This document shows positions 18,701-25,928 of a stretch of 45,632 nt of DNA, in pieces. A program made the position numbers and the translations under genes. Positions within the stretch are counted from its first letter, which is position 1; every line of letters starts with the position of its first letter. The notes under the pieces are model-generated. The model saw only the letters and a program-made list of their open reading frames with translations, searched no databases and had not been told where the DNA came from. Source of the DNA: Clostridia bacterium. GTDB taxonomy: Bacteria; Bacillota; Clostridia; Christensenellales; Borkfalkiaceae. The DNA is taken from the NCBI GenBank assembly GCA_021204625.1, contig JAJPZA010000040.1:1-45632 (forward strand), in the 5' to 3' direction.

Positions 18701-18733
18701 CGATCCGACATCTATACCCATCAACTTGGACAT
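15725..18733 (-). CDS. Acyl-CoA dehydratase activase: two BcrA/BadF ATPase domains plus DUF2229-like region, 1002 aa
   Basis: Two ASKHA-fold ATPase domains are in tandem. The first has GIDVGSTTVK at residues 6-15, IELGGEDAKI, CAGGTGAFIDQM and SRCGVFAKSDIQ. The second, from ~318, has GVDSGSTTTKLIMI, DIGGQDIKCF, NEACSSGCGSFIQTF and SRCTVFMNSSVKQ. The Cys residues in the last two motifs are those that bridge a [4Fe-4S] cluster in the dehydratase activator HgdC. From ~560 there is a DUF2229-like region with a Cys cluster CHGCTSNC at ~598-605 and GNKCERGAG. The family transfers electrons, driven by ATP, to 2-hydroxyacyl-CoA dehydratases. The partner domain is the next gene downstream (447 aa). A good promoter sits 34 nt upstream. 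The C-terminus ends in an Ala-rich low-complexity tail. Confidence 0.88.
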   Translation of the reverse strand: MSKLMGIDVGSTTVKVSVVDDQNNILYKSYVRHYAKVKETVLSELRNVREQFGEEEYRASIAGSAGLGLSQRSGVNFVQEVQAAFIAIRQFFPDTDVAIELGGEDAKIIFVTGGTEQRMNGSCAGGTGAFIDQMATLLDITVQEMDEYALKAKKVYPIASRCGVFAKSDIQPLLNQGAAKEDISASIFQAVVDQTVSGLAQGRRIKGKVLFLGGPLYFLKGLRKAFKETLKLSDENAVFPDLAPYLMSVGAALHSVGVQPESIDRIIERIENAKGADDIIVGKPLFESKEEYAEFVKRHRATDLKFADIATYEGDVYLGVDSGSTTTKLIMITPDCRILWSHYQSNNGQPLDIVIDKLKEFYSIVGDRVRIRASATTGYGEDLIKAAIKADFGIVETVAHFKAAMHFNPKVDFIIDIGGQDIKCFKIKNGAIDSIMLNEACSSGCGSFIQTFAKAMGMEIDKFAEKGLYAKKPVELGSRCTVFMNSSVKQAQKEGASVEDISAGLSSSIVKNALYKVIRVNSADDLGDNIVVQGGTFLNDAVLRAFEMETGKKVIRPGVAGLMGAFGAALHAMENQNETTTTISREDLQNFSYKSTSTNCHGCTSNCNINIIRFGDGRRFVSGNKCERGAGMKPASTELDIYAYKQERIQQCVAGTKGTMGKVGIPFQLGMYEQLPVWAGFFETLGFEIVLSDKSSRELYFKGQHTIPSDTACYPAKLMHGHIESLLDKDVDFIFLPCESYNLDEHDSTNHYNCPVVAYYPELLKANNERLTEKNFMMPYLDLNMRKSTVHTLHETLKAHGYKFSKGQIDKALDAGFARLDSYHADVRAKADEILQKAAQEGKQTIVLVGRPYHLDAEINHGVNKLLTSLGLAVLSEDSVFNKGDLVTVNVLNQWTYHARLYRAADFVCRTPNVNLVQLVSFGCGLDAITTDEVRHIMEQNGKLYTQIKIDEINNLGVVKIRLRSMLAAIEENKAKEARAAREAARAADLAASGEASSQTQA

Positions 18734-18766
18734 GACATACTCTTGCGCGAAATTTTCTTACCGGAC

Positions 18767-18794
18767 ATTATAACATAAACCGGACGGATTGCAA
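18767..18794 (-). promoter_or_regulatory. Promoter of the activase gene
   Basis: On the minus strand TTGCAA (18794-18789) and TATAAT (18772-18767) are separated by 16 nt. The start codon at 18733 follows, giving a leader of about 27 nt. Confidence 0.65.
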
Positions 18795-18976
18795 AACCAT
18801 ATGCCCGTCATTTGCCGCAATTTTCCCTCAATTTTCATACACGGCGCTTCCCGTCTCCGACACCGCGCGGGCGGATGTCTGTTTTTTCGGCCTTCCCGTC
18901 CGGACTGAACGGTCCTGCTTACAAACATTTGTTTCTGCTTTATCACATTAGTGCGCTAAAGCGAGCAAAACCATTG

Positions 18977-19011
18977 CAAAGGCCGGCCGCCCCGGAAGGC
19001 CCCGGCCTTTG
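18977..19011 (-). terminator. Hairpin after the AlwI-type endonuclease gene
   Basis: CAAAGGCCGG (18977-18986) pairs perfectly with CCGGCCTTTG (19002-19011). It lies 26 nt past the stop codon at 19037. The T-tract is short, so termination may be partial. The rest of the 18734-19036 gap holds the activase promoter and leader and no further gene. Confidence 0.6.
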
Positions 19012-19036
19012 CTGCACTCACTTCAATGCTATGGAA

Positions 19037-20743
19037 TCAATGAGTCTGCTCATCCTTCAGCCAGTTCCTGACAGCCTCGTCTATGTGCGTTGCCCATTCC
19101 TTCTCATCTTTGGAACACGGCAGAAAATTTATGATATCCGTAAGCAATGCGTGGATATCGCTGGACACAACCTCGCGGCGGCATTTTGCGGATCTGCCCA
19201 CCATTAATTCGAACTGGTCAAGGGTCAATGGTATTATTCGCGCATATCCGCCATAGTATGCGATGTTGATCTGATTGCATCCATAGAAATAAGCAATGCA
19301 GGATTCGCTGATTTTGGGAGCGATGAACAGGCAGAAAAGTTCCTTCGGATGCTTTTCCTTGTATTCCCCGAAATGTCTTGAAACAGAATCTGTTTCATTC
19401 TGGAACTGGGTCTTTCCGGATTGCAGCGTCACCTCAACGATTAAATTGAAATCCTTGTACTCGCATTCTATGTCAGGCCTGTTGCCCAAAGCGGTATAAA
19501 CCGGATTCCCGTAATCGTCCGTCTGGTAATTGCCTGTTATATACCCGCCATCGATTATCTTCATAGCGCGCCAGGTGTTGTATTCCATCAAAGTCGGAGC
19601 GTCAAAACATGTCTTCTCCCTGATGCTGACATATGCATTCCTGATGTCAGTCAGCGCGCTCTTGTCCTTGAGCTTTGCCTCCTCGCTTTCTCTTATGGAC
19701 TGTATCACCTCTGACGTGATGGCGGACTGTATGTCTTTCAGCTCGCTGTCAGTGTTCTGAGACAAATCTTCTTCTGTATAATTGCTTGTTTTTACTATAG
19801 AGCGTATGAGATTATTTCTGTCATCATTGTACAGGACAGGGATGGAAGCATCGAAAAGATATGCCTTGTAATCATCCGTGCTGTCCACATGCACGGGATC
19901 CCGCTGAACTGTTGAAAGAATGTAATCAACCTCGTCGGCTTTCTCCTTCACAACAGAAAGACGGCGCCCCATGCTGGATATGGCTATCAGGCCCGTATAC
20001 CTGAGATACCTGAAACAGGCATCCGTATAATCTCTGGCATTTCTTTTCTTAGTGTCGAGAAATTTTTTGAGACTGGTCACCTTGGATTCCCGGGTCTTAA
20101 TCTTTCCCCCCTGGATATCCTCTAAATAACTTTCCTTGATGATTTCGCTCCACTTTGAATCCAAACATTTTTTATAGCCGCCCCTGTCTTTGAATGTCTC
20201 CTTTTCATTTCTGAAATCAATTATCTCCTGCTTGACTTTCTCGTAGTCCCGGTAATCGGTCATGGTCATGCCAAAAACCATCAGCTCATCAAAGGACAGT
20301 GTCTTCAGGTCACGGACCAGCCTGATGATTTCCAGATAAGGCTTTATCCAGAAGGTGCCTTTAATGTCCTTATTTTCAATATGATATGGAGACGGCAGCT
20401 GGAACTTGAGCAACTGCCTAGTGAATACATCCTGCGGATGCTTTTCGCTTGTAAAGACCTCCCCTGCTGCTGTCAGTTTGACGCATGGGGACAGGTCTAC
20501 GAAACCGAGCGCCTTAGGCGCGCGGTTGATTCTGTCCCTGGCGCTGAACTCCATATTTTGCAGGGATCCTTCGCCATGATAAAAATCAGACTGCGCAAGA
20601 CAGTCTGTAAATTTTGCCTGTGTGGCTCTGTCCCAAACGCATCCCGTAAAATTCTCTGCAAGAAGCTTGATTTCCGGAATCATCTTGTCAGGCGTGCGGG
20701 GTGAAGTTGTAAAGAACAGCATTTTGCTGCGCAGTTTCGCCAT
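19037..20743 (-). CDS. AlwI-family type IIS restriction endonuclease, 568 aa
   Basis: The match to the AlwI endonuclease family (prototype site GGATC, cut 4/5 nt downstream) rests on several blocks: an N-terminal FFTTSPRTPDKM, the APTLMEYNTWRAMKII block (~390), GNYQTDDYGNPV, and GNRPDIECEYKDFNLIVEVT at ~418-437. The last block carries the PD...(E)xE-type catalytic site, followed by SRHFGEYKEKHPKELFCLFIAP. Its length is normal for the family and the frame is intact. The gene is 13 nt downstream of the methyltransferase gene and would be made from the same transcript, so methylase is translated first. The cognate site in this genome is not proven and is inferred from the family only. Confidence 0.88.
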   Translation of the reverse strand: MAKLRSKMLFFTTSPRTPDKMIPEIKLLAENFTGCVWDRATQAKFTDCLAQSDFYHGEGSLQNMEFSARDRINRAPKALGFVDLSPCVKLTAAGEVFTSEKHPQDVFTRQLLKFQLPSPYHIENKDIKGTFWIKPYLEIIRLVRDLKTLSFDELMVFGMTMTDYRDYEKVKQEIIDFRNEKETFKDRGGYKKCLDSKWSEIIKESYLEDIQGGKIKTRESKVTSLKKFLDTKKRNARDYTDACFRYLRYTGLIAISSMGRRLSVVKEKADEVDYILSTVQRDPVHVDSTDDYKAYLFDASIPVLYNDDRNNLIRSIVKTSNYTEEDLSQNTDSELKDIQSAITSEVIQSIRESEEAKLKDKSALTDIRNAYVSIREKTCFDAPTLMEYNTWRAMKIIDGGYITGNYQTDDYGNPVYTALGNRPDIECEYKDFNLIVEVTLQSGKTQFQNETDSVSRHFGEYKEKHPKELFCLFIAPKISESCIAYFYGCNQINIAYYGGYARIIPLTLDQFELMVGRSAKCRREVVSSDIHALLTDIINFLPCSKDEKEWATHIDEAVRNWLKDEQTH

Positions 20744-20756
20744 GCAATCTTATTCC

Positions 20757-21605
20757 TCAAAAATTTTTAACCACAATATGCATCTTCCCGTTGTTGAAGC
20801 GGTTCTTGATATTGACAGCGTAATTCTTGTAGTATTCATCAACTACATACTTGCCGTACAGTTCCATTGTCAGGTCTGTCTTGCCTATGACCATCAAGGC
20901 GCGGCATGACAGATTTCTGAAAGCCTCAGCAAGGCGCCTGTGTTCTCTTTCATTGAAGCCATCCTCAGTCTCAGTATTGCCGTAATCATTGAATATGCAG
21001 TCATACGGAGGGTCCAGGAACATGAAATCATCTTCCTTTGCCATGCTGAAAACCTCACTGTAATCCTTGCAGTATATCTCTGCGTTCTGGAGAAGCCGGC
21101 TGTGGGCATCGGTTATGAGATGCGTGTTGAAATGAGCATACCGTCCGTATGGAACGTTATACTCTCCCTTGCTGTTATATCTGATCATGCCCGAATATGA
21201 GGTCTTGTTGATAAAGAAGTATGAGACGCCTTCCAGCATAGAGCTGTCAGGATGATTGAAACGGTCCCTCACCTGGTAGTAGAGCTCTTCGTTCCTGTTT
21301 ATGACATAGCCGTCAGGATTATTGAGTTTCGCCGCCAGATACTCCGCCTGATTGGCTTCATACAATGCTTCCAGGTCATCCAGCTGCTTCCTCATCAAAG
21401 GATAGCTGTCCCGCAGCTGCATGTAAAATGTCATCAGCTTGCTGTTGAGATCATTTATTACAGCATTCTTTGGCTCAAGATAAAAATATACGGCGCCGCC
21501 GCCCAAGAAAGGTTCAATGTATCTTGAGTAATCTGCAGGAAAATATTTCTGGAACTGGGGTATTTCCTTGGACTTTCCGCCCCTGTATTTTATAACCGGA
21601 TTCAT
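20757..21605 (-). CDS. D12-class (Dam-like) DNA adenine N6-methyltransferase, 282 aa
   Basis: Motifs in order: KYRGGKSKE at residues 6-14, the AdoMet loop EPFLGGGAVYF at 31-41, NKTSYSGMIRYNSKGEYN at 133-150 and the catalytic DPPY at 198-201. This order (motif X, I, then IV) is that of the Dam/DpnM class, whose members usually methylate adenine in GATC. It is the modification partner of the AlwI-type nuclease directly downstream. Because GGATC/GATCC contains GATC on both strands, one enzyme of this class could protect both strands, which fits there being only one methylase gene. A strong promoter lies 42 nt upstream. The ribosome binding site is modest (AGGTAG). Confidence 0.9.
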   Translation of the reverse strand: MNPVIKYRGGKSKEIPQFQKYFPADYSRYIEPFLGGGAVYFYLEPKNAVINDLNSKLMTFYMQLRDSYPLMRKQLDDLEALYEANQAEYLAAKLNNPDGYVINRNEELYYQVRDRFNHPDSSMLEGVSYFFINKTSYSGMIRYNSKGEYNVPYGRYAHFNTHLITDAHSRLLQNAEIYCKDYSEVFSMAKEDDFMFLDPPYDCIFNDYGNTETEDGFNEREHRRLAEAFRNLSCRALMVIGKTDLTMELYGKYVVDEYYKNYAVNIKNRFNNGKMHIVVKNF

Positions 21606-21646
21606 GTTGCTACCTGATATCTGCAGCTGCTTCTGCCGCTTCTTTG

Positions 21647-21675
21647 ATTATAACATGGCTCAATATTGAAATCAA
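21647..21675 (-). promoter_or_regulatory. Promoter of the AlwI-type restriction-modification operon
   Basis: On the minus strand TTGATT (21675-21670) and a perfect TATAAT (21652-21647) are 17 nt apart, upstream of the methyltransferase start at 21605. The spacer includes the palindrome CAATATTG, which could serve as an operator. Confidence 0.7.
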
Positions 21676-21718
21676 ATTATAAGCGCAAAATATCGCATGC
21701 AATTTTTTCTACCAATTT

Positions 21719-22987
21719 TCACTTGTTCTCGTCCATCATGTACTGGATTTTCCTGGCTCTTTCCAGAGCCTTCTCATGGCCTTGGTTGGCTGCCTGGATG
21801 TAGAAATGCATGGCAGTGTCAAGGTCTTCCTCCACGCCGTCTCCGGTCTCGTAGCAAAGGCCCAGATAGTACTGCCCTTCAGCGCTTCCCCTGCGGGCGG
21901 CCTCCTTGAACCACTTCACACCCTCCTCCGGATTGCGCGGCATAAGCCTTCCCTGCATGAAATAGAAGCCGTACTCCGCCATGGCGTCCGGGATGCCGGC
22001 CTTGGCGGCCTTTTCAAACCATCTGAAGGCCACGGGCTCGCTCTTTTTTACTCCTATGCCGCTCATATAGCAAAGGCCAAGGGAATACTCGGCCGGCGGG
22101 AAACCTTGTTTTGCGGACATCTCAAAGTAGCGGACGGCCTCCTTTTCGTTTATCTCGCATCCGTTGCCGGTCATAAGGCACGTGCCGGCCCTGTACTGAG
22201 ACTGGGCCAGTCCGAGGTCTGCGGATTTTTTGCTGTACTCAAAGGCTTTGGAAAGGTCTTTTTCAACTCCGTATCCGCTGCCGTAACATGTCGCAAGGCA
22301 GTACATTGCCACTGCGTTTCCCTGCTCCGCGGAAAGGGTGTACCACTTCACGGATTCCTCATAGTCCTGCACTGTTCCCTGTCCGGTGCTGAGGCAGTAT
22401 CCCAGCTCGTTCTGCGCCCTCTGGTCTCCGCTCAAAGCAGCCTGGCGGAAAAGGTCCACGGCCTTCTCCTGGTCTTTCTCAACTCCCTTTCCGTTGAAAT
22501 ACAGCTGCGCGAGGTTGTACTGCGCGTCCGGATACCCCTGCTCCGCGGATTTGGCATACCACCGTGCGGCTGCGGCGCAGTCTTGCCTGCATCCCAGCCC
22601 GTTCTCATACATTAAGCCAAGCATGTCCTGCGCAGGAGGCTCTCCTCCCTCCACAGACATGGAAAGCCACCTGAAGGCCTCGTCATAATTCCTTTGCAGA
22701 TAGTTCCCGTCTATGTACATGCCGGCAAGGCTGTACTGGGCGGCATGGCTGCCGGCCTCCGCGGCCTTTTTTAGCCACTTGCATCCTTCCCTGTTGTTGA
22801 CGCCTGTTCCTACTCCGTACAGATGGCATTCCGCAAGGAAGCACATCTTGTCCGGGTCCCCGTCATTTGCGCCCTTCAGCGCGTCCTCATATGCATCCTC
22901 CGGAGATGCATATCCCTTGCATAATGACTCCCTTATGCCCTTGAACATCTCTTCCTGGCTGCTGTAGCTCTCGTAATCTCCGTCCAT
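21719..22987 (-). CDS. Sel1-repeat protein, 422 aa
   Basis: The protein is built of about ten Sel1-like repeats of ~36 residues, for example AAEAGSHAAQYSLAGMYIDG and SAEQGYPDAQYNLAQLYFNG. These form paired helices that usually act as protein-interaction scaffolds. The start is well defined by AAAGGAG 6 nt upstream. There is no signal peptide, in contrast to secreted Sel1 proteins such as Legionella EnhC, so it is probably cytosolic. It is a close paralogue of the 422-aa protein at 26884-28152: same length, collinear repeats and a near-identical FEMSAKQGFPPAE block. It lies 16 nt behind the small-family gene at 23004 and was probably co-transcribed with it from the promoter at 23470-23498. Its partner is unknown. 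Confidence 0.88.
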   Translation of the reverse strand: MDGDYESYSSQEEMFKGIRESLCKGYASPEDAYEDALKGANDGDPDKMCFLAECHLYGVGTGVNNREGCKWLKKAAEAGSHAAQYSLAGMYIDGNYLQRNYDEAFRWLSMSVEGGEPPAQDMLGLMYENGLGCRQDCAAAARWYAKSAEQGYPDAQYNLAQLYFNGKGVEKDQEKAVDLFRQAALSGDQRAQNELGYCLSTGQGTVQDYEESVKWYTLSAEQGNAVAMYCLATCYGSGYGVEKDLSKAFEYSKKSADLGLAQSQYRAGTCLMTGNGCEINEKEAVRYFEMSAKQGFPPAEYSLGLCYMSGIGVKKSEPVAFRWFEKAAKAGIPDAMAEYGFYFMQGRLMPRNPEEGVKWFKEAARRGSAEGQYYLGLCYETGDGVEEDLDTAMHFYIQAANQGHEKALERARKIQYMMDENK

Positions 22988-23003
22988 AAATCACTCCTTT
23001 GCA

Positions 23004-23435
23004 TCATGCCCCTGTGCCGCCGTCTGCGGACTGGTTTTTCCGGCTGAGCTCAAATATCTTTTTCATGCAAACATTGCGGAATGGGTCTTCATCATCCAGG
23101 CTTAAAAACAGATGGAACCAGTCCCCCGAGCTAAGCTCTCCTCTCTCCTTAAGCTTGATCTGGTATTTCGCCTCTTCCCTAAGATCCAAATTCAGAACCT
23201 GGTCGTAGTGCCTGTACACAAACTTCCAGTCTTCCAGAGACATCCTGCCGCAGATGTCATATATCTCGGCCATGCATTCCGCCGTCTCTTTCTCCGTGGT
23301 CTCAAAGGCGTCCACATACAGCTTGAGCACCAGGAACCACCTGGACAGATCCGTAGGCGCATCCTTGTACCAGCACTCCCAGGCAGTGTCGTGAAAGTCC
23401 TGCCACACATCGTCCGTTATCTTCTGCCGGTCCAT
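23004..23435 (-). CDS. Unnamed small acidic protein, 143 aa, paralogue of the gene at 33626
   Basis: I do not recognise a named family. The ATG at 23435 is chosen because AAGGAG lies 6 nt upstream and a good promoter covers the sequence around a longer upstream reading frame. It shares clear blocks with the product of 33626-34087: EKE.AEC.AE.YD...RMS..DW near the middle, L.E.GELS..DW, and DPFR.VC..K..ELS at the end. Both copies are coupled to a Sel1-repeat gene, here 16 nt upstream of one and at 33626 directly downstream of one. The family may therefore be a partner of Sel1 proteins. It is Trp/Tyr/Asp-rich, soluble and probably helical. No catalytic motif is visible. Confidence 0.75.
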   Translation of the reverse strand: MDRQKITDDVWQDFHDTAWECWYKDAPTDLSRWFLVLKLYVDAFETTEKETAECMAEIYDICGRMSLEDWKFVYRHYDQVLNLDLREEAKYQIKLKERGELSSGDWFHLFLSLDDEDPFRNVCMKKIFELSRKNQSADGGTGA

Positions 23436-23469
23436 ACATTCTCCTTTTCCCTTTCTCTCTTGCGCCAAT

Positions 23470-23498
23470 ATTATACAGCCTGTTTGGCGCCCGCGCAA
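23470..23498 (-). promoter_or_regulatory. Promoter of the 143-aa / 422-aa Sel1 operon
   Basis: On the minus strand TTGCGC (23498-23493) and TATAAT (23475-23470) are separated by 17 nt. The 143-aa start is at 23435. This supports the shorter start for that gene. Confidence 0.65.
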
Positions 23499-23592
23499 GG
23501 TGCCCGGAATCGGATGTAAATCTTCTTTAACACCCCGGAAATCCCGCTCATCCGTGAGAGTCTGTTCATGCCCGGCAGGGCAAAATAGAAAG

Positions 23593-23618
23593 ACGCCGGA
23601 GCCCGGCTGCTCTGGCGC
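23593..23618 (-). terminator. Terminator after the 148-aa gene
   Basis: On the minus strand GCGCCAGAGC pairs with GCTCCGGCGT (one mismatch, one G-U) across a 6-nt loop and is followed by TTTCTATTTTG. It is about 55 nt past the stop codon at 23673. Confidence 0.6.
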
Positions 23619-23672
23619 ATTCTTTATGTCTGTGTTTGTATTCTGTGTTTGTATTATGATGCACGGGATGCA

Positions 23673-24119
23673 TCACTGTCTGGAGGCAAGCTCCTTGGCA
23701 AACCGCTTGAGATATTTGCGGCCTCCCATGGAGAATTTGTACTGGCCATAGATTACGGAGACGGCCAGCATGAGTGTCTTCTTCCCGGACTGTTCGTCCA
23801 GGGCCTCAAGAATGTCTCCCATGACACGGAAGACCTTGCGCAGGCCATCTTTGCCCTCCTTGCGGAGCTTGTCCTTAACTGCGTTGTAGTCGTTGCCCTC
23901 GCCGAAGATACGCTCCAGCATGGGACGCATTACAAGGTAGTCCATCTCCCTCGTGAGGCAGGAGCCGATAAGAAACTCGCAGAATACATACGGCGCACTG
24001 TACCCTGCGGGAAGCTCATTTATCTTCTCCATCACATCGTCCGCCGTGTCCAGGATATCGGCCCTTGCGTACTTGTCCAGCCTGTCATATTCCGCTGTCA
24101 CATCATTGAGATTTATCAT
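23673..24119 (-). CDS. Hypothetical protein, 148 aa
   Basis: I do not recognise this family. The start at 24119 has AAGGGGG 5-6 nt upstream, which is a good ribosome binding site. The protein is soluble, alpha-helical in character and mixed in charge, with a Lys/Arg-rich end (GGRKYLKRFAKELASRQ). A middle section (RPMLERIFGEGNDYNAVKDKL) gives no catalytic pattern. It is followed by its own terminator and so appears to be a single-gene unit within the Sel1 cluster. Confidence 0.65.
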   Translation of the reverse strand: MINLNDVTAEYDRLDKYARADILDTADDVMEKINELPAGYSAPYVFCEFLIGSCLTREMDYLVMRPMLERIFGEGNDYNAVKDKLRKEGKDGLRKVFRVMGDILEALDEQSGKKTLMLAVSVIYGQYKFSMGGRKYLKRFAKELASRQ

Positions 24120-24310
24120 GTTGCCCCCTTTGTATGGCTGTTTTGTATGCCTTTCTCATATGTCCGCGCACAGCCCTTGTGCGGCCGTTGGAGGCCATGA
24201 GGGAATGTTGCGGGAACAGGTCTGCCTGCGTCTGTGTGATTCTGCATGAGTTTGCATAGGCCTGTATGAAGTCCGCAGGAAACTGCTGCCGGATCACATC
24301 CTTGTCCGTG

Positions 24311-25039
24311 TCAGAGCGGAAGGTCTTTTTTTACGAAGCGCACGGAGCCTGCTATATAGCCTATTATACCAATGATTAGAAGAATTGTCATCTTCCAGAT
24401 GAAAGTTGTTGCCAAATCTATGATGGAAACCGCATCAAAAAGGGATATGACAGACACGTAGTTGAAGAAGTTCAGAGATGTGAGCCGGATTATGGACGGG
24501 ATCACAGGCGAGCCGAACAGTCCCAGCATGGCGGCCACGAGTGCGAAGATGCTAAGCCCTCCGCCAACAGCCATAGAGCGTTTGGAGCGGTCAAAGAAGC
24601 ATGAGGTCGCAAAGCACAGGCCGGAAAGGGTGAACAGAACCAGGAAGGCTCCGAGGTTCAAAAGGAGCAGCTGGCCGTATGTGAGTTCCACGTCTATGCA
24701 TGCCAGGCATATGAGGCCCGTTATGGTTGTGCAAAGAAACATGGCGAACAGGGAGCCAATGAGGAATACTGCCTGCGTGAGGGCAACTTACCCGGGGATG
24801 TATCCCACACGGGAAAGAATCTCGTCATATCTTGCGAACGTCGGCTTGCCGAATATGCACGTCTGCCCGCTCCCCGGCCTGGAGAATCCCAGAAGATGCT
24901 GGATAGTTGTGGATTTTCCCGCGCCGTTGGGGCCTAAGAATCCGAAGACCTCTCCTTCGTCCACGTGGAAACAGACGTCAAAGACTCCGCGCCCGGAGCC
25001 GTAATCCTTTGTGAGATGATCCACTTTAATAACTTCCAT
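24311..25039 (-). pseudogene. Decayed ABC exporter: ATPase N-terminus joined to permease C-terminus
   Basis: From the ATG at 25039 (SD AAGGAG) the frame encodes the first ~83 residues of an ABC ATPase. It has Walker A GPNGAGKST and continues to RVGYIPG, where intact relatives go on to the Q-loop, signature and Walker B regions. A TAA at 24788-24790 follows. The same frame then continues without a break (VALTQAVFLIGSLFAMFLC...) into the last ~155 residues of an ABC-2 type permease with about four hydrophobic helices, ending KKDLPL at 24311. Thus one internal deletion seems to have removed the rest of the ATPase gene and the permease N-terminus. Neither piece can form a transporter. Downstream, 24120-24310 holds no gene I can support. 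Confidence 0.85.
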
Positions 25040-25076
25040 ACTCAATCTCACTCCTTTTGCGAATTTTTTCTAAACA

Positions 25077-25095
25077 CTGTTGACTTTTCAACACT
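25077..25095. promoter_or_regulatory. TetR-type operator 1, overlapping a promoter
   Basis: CTGTTGACTTTTCAACACT contains the inverted repeat GTTGA-cttt-TCAAC. The same 19-mer with one change recurs at 25145. On the plus strand TTGACT inside it (25080-25085) is the -35 box of a promoter whose -10 is TATAAT at 25103-25108, 17 nt away. Binding here would block that promoter. Confidence 0.7.
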
Positions 25096-25108
25096 GTTCA
25101 ATTATAAT
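25080..25108 (+). promoter_or_regulatory. Promoter of the TetR-family regulator
   Basis: TTGACT (25080-25085), a 17-nt spacer and a perfect TATAAT (25103-25108) face the regulator gene at 25246. The long ~130-nt leader contains the second operator. ATTATAAT is self-complementary, so a -10 for the divergent ABC gene may overlap. Confidence 0.7.
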
Positions 25109-25144
25109 GAATCCGCTCCCAAAGAAAAGGAAATGAACGCACGG

Positions 25145-25163
25145 CTGTTGACTTATCAACACT
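25145..25163. promoter_or_regulatory. TetR-type operator 2
   Basis: CTGTTGACTTATCAACACT differs from operator 1 at one of 19 positions and keeps the GTTGA...TCAAC dyad. Both operators are followed within 20 bp by CGCTCCCAAA, so the repeat unit is larger than the dyad. The centres are 68 bp apart. Confidence 0.7.
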
Positions 25164-25245
25164 CGCTCCCAAATTGGGGAAACTTATACAAAAAGCCCGC
25201 AGCGTCTTTTAGCTGCAGGGCAAAACATACATACAGAGGCATAAT

Positions 25246-25818
25246 ATGAAAGCACGTAATCTCAACGTCTCATCCTATAAGACGCGCCAGCTTATCCGCA
25301 AGACATTCGCCGAGATGCTCTGCGAAAAGGGCGAGATAAGCAAGATAACGGTCACGGAGCTCGTGAAAAGGGCCAACATAAACAGGGGCACCTTCTATTC
25401 CCATTATGATGACATCTATGCCGTTCTGACCGATTACGAGGACGAGCTCGTTGAGAAGTTCTTCTCCGGTTTTGAGCTCATCACCACGGACTTTGAGCAG
25501 TTCGCGGACGCCATCTTCGCATTCATGGAACGGAATGACAAATTGTACAAGCTGCTCTGCTCCTCCAACGAATCCGTCTCCTTTGCAACCAAGCTCACGG
25601 CCATGGCAGAAGACAAGCTCCTTGAGATCTGCTACACAACGCCGGAGCTCACGGACAAGACTTTCCTGGACCTTGAGATAAACATCTTCTGCGAAGGCCT
25701 CATCTACGAATACTTCAAATACTGCCGGGGAGCATCCTCCGTCACCTTAAAGGACCTGCGCGAATACATAAGCGTCTGGTACAGGGACTTCATGCGCCGC
25801 CGCACCAAGGCCGCTTAA
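25246..25818 (+). CDS. TetR/AcrR-family transcriptional regulator, 190 aa
   Basis: The N-terminal ~60 residues form a TetR-type helix-turn-helix: RKTFAEMLCEKGEISKITVTELVKRANINRGTFYSHYDD, with the recognition helix around INRGTFYSHY. The rest is an all-helical ligand/dimer domain (~65-190) that resembles TetR regulators of the kind seen next to ABC-2 exporters. It is intact and divergent from the ABC transporter, whose genes have decayed. Two near-identical palindromes in the shared upstream region are its probable operators, implying autorepression. The start has an AGAGG site about 7 nt upstream. It is the only complete plus-strand gene between 1 and 41 kb that I support. Confidence 0.88.
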   Translation: MKARNLNVSSYKTRQLIRKTFAEMLCEKGEISKITVTELVKRANINRGTFYSHYDDIYAVLTDYEDELVEKFFSGFELITTDFEQFADAIFAFMERNDKLYKLLCSSNESVSFATKLTAMAEDKLLEICYTTPELTDKTFLDLEINIFCEGLIYEYFKYCRGASSVTLKDLREYISVWYRDFMRRRTKAA

Positions 25819-25849
25819 GCGCAAAATACTCATAACTATCCAAAAAACA

Positions 25850-25886
25850 AACGCCTCTGTGCCTGTCCGCACGGAAGCGTTTTTTG
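25850..25886 (+). terminator. Terminator after the TetR gene, possibly bidirectional
   Basis: AACGC-CTCTGTGC pairs with GCACGGAA-GCGTT (one mismatch, one G-U) around a short loop and is followed by T6. On the other strand the stem is followed by TTTGTTTTTTGG, so it could also end transcripts from the convergent gene at 25929. Confidence 0.75.
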
Positions 25887-25928
25887 TATGAAAGTTATGC
25901 TGCACCATGTCAGATATACTTCATAGCT

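Noticed and set aside
17837-18778. Plus-strand 313-codon frame opposite the activase
   Set aside because: It is the complement of a clearly recognised ATPase gene and shows no family signal.
23436-23498. Extended N-terminus of the small protein at 23004
   Set aside because: The -35 and -10 boxes lie inside or next to it and AAGGAG precedes the internal ATG at 23435, so the long form is unlikely.
24103-24297. 64-codon minus-strand frame in the gap after the ABC remnant
   Set aside because: It overlaps the start of the 148-aa gene, lacks a ribosome binding site and has no recognisable motif.
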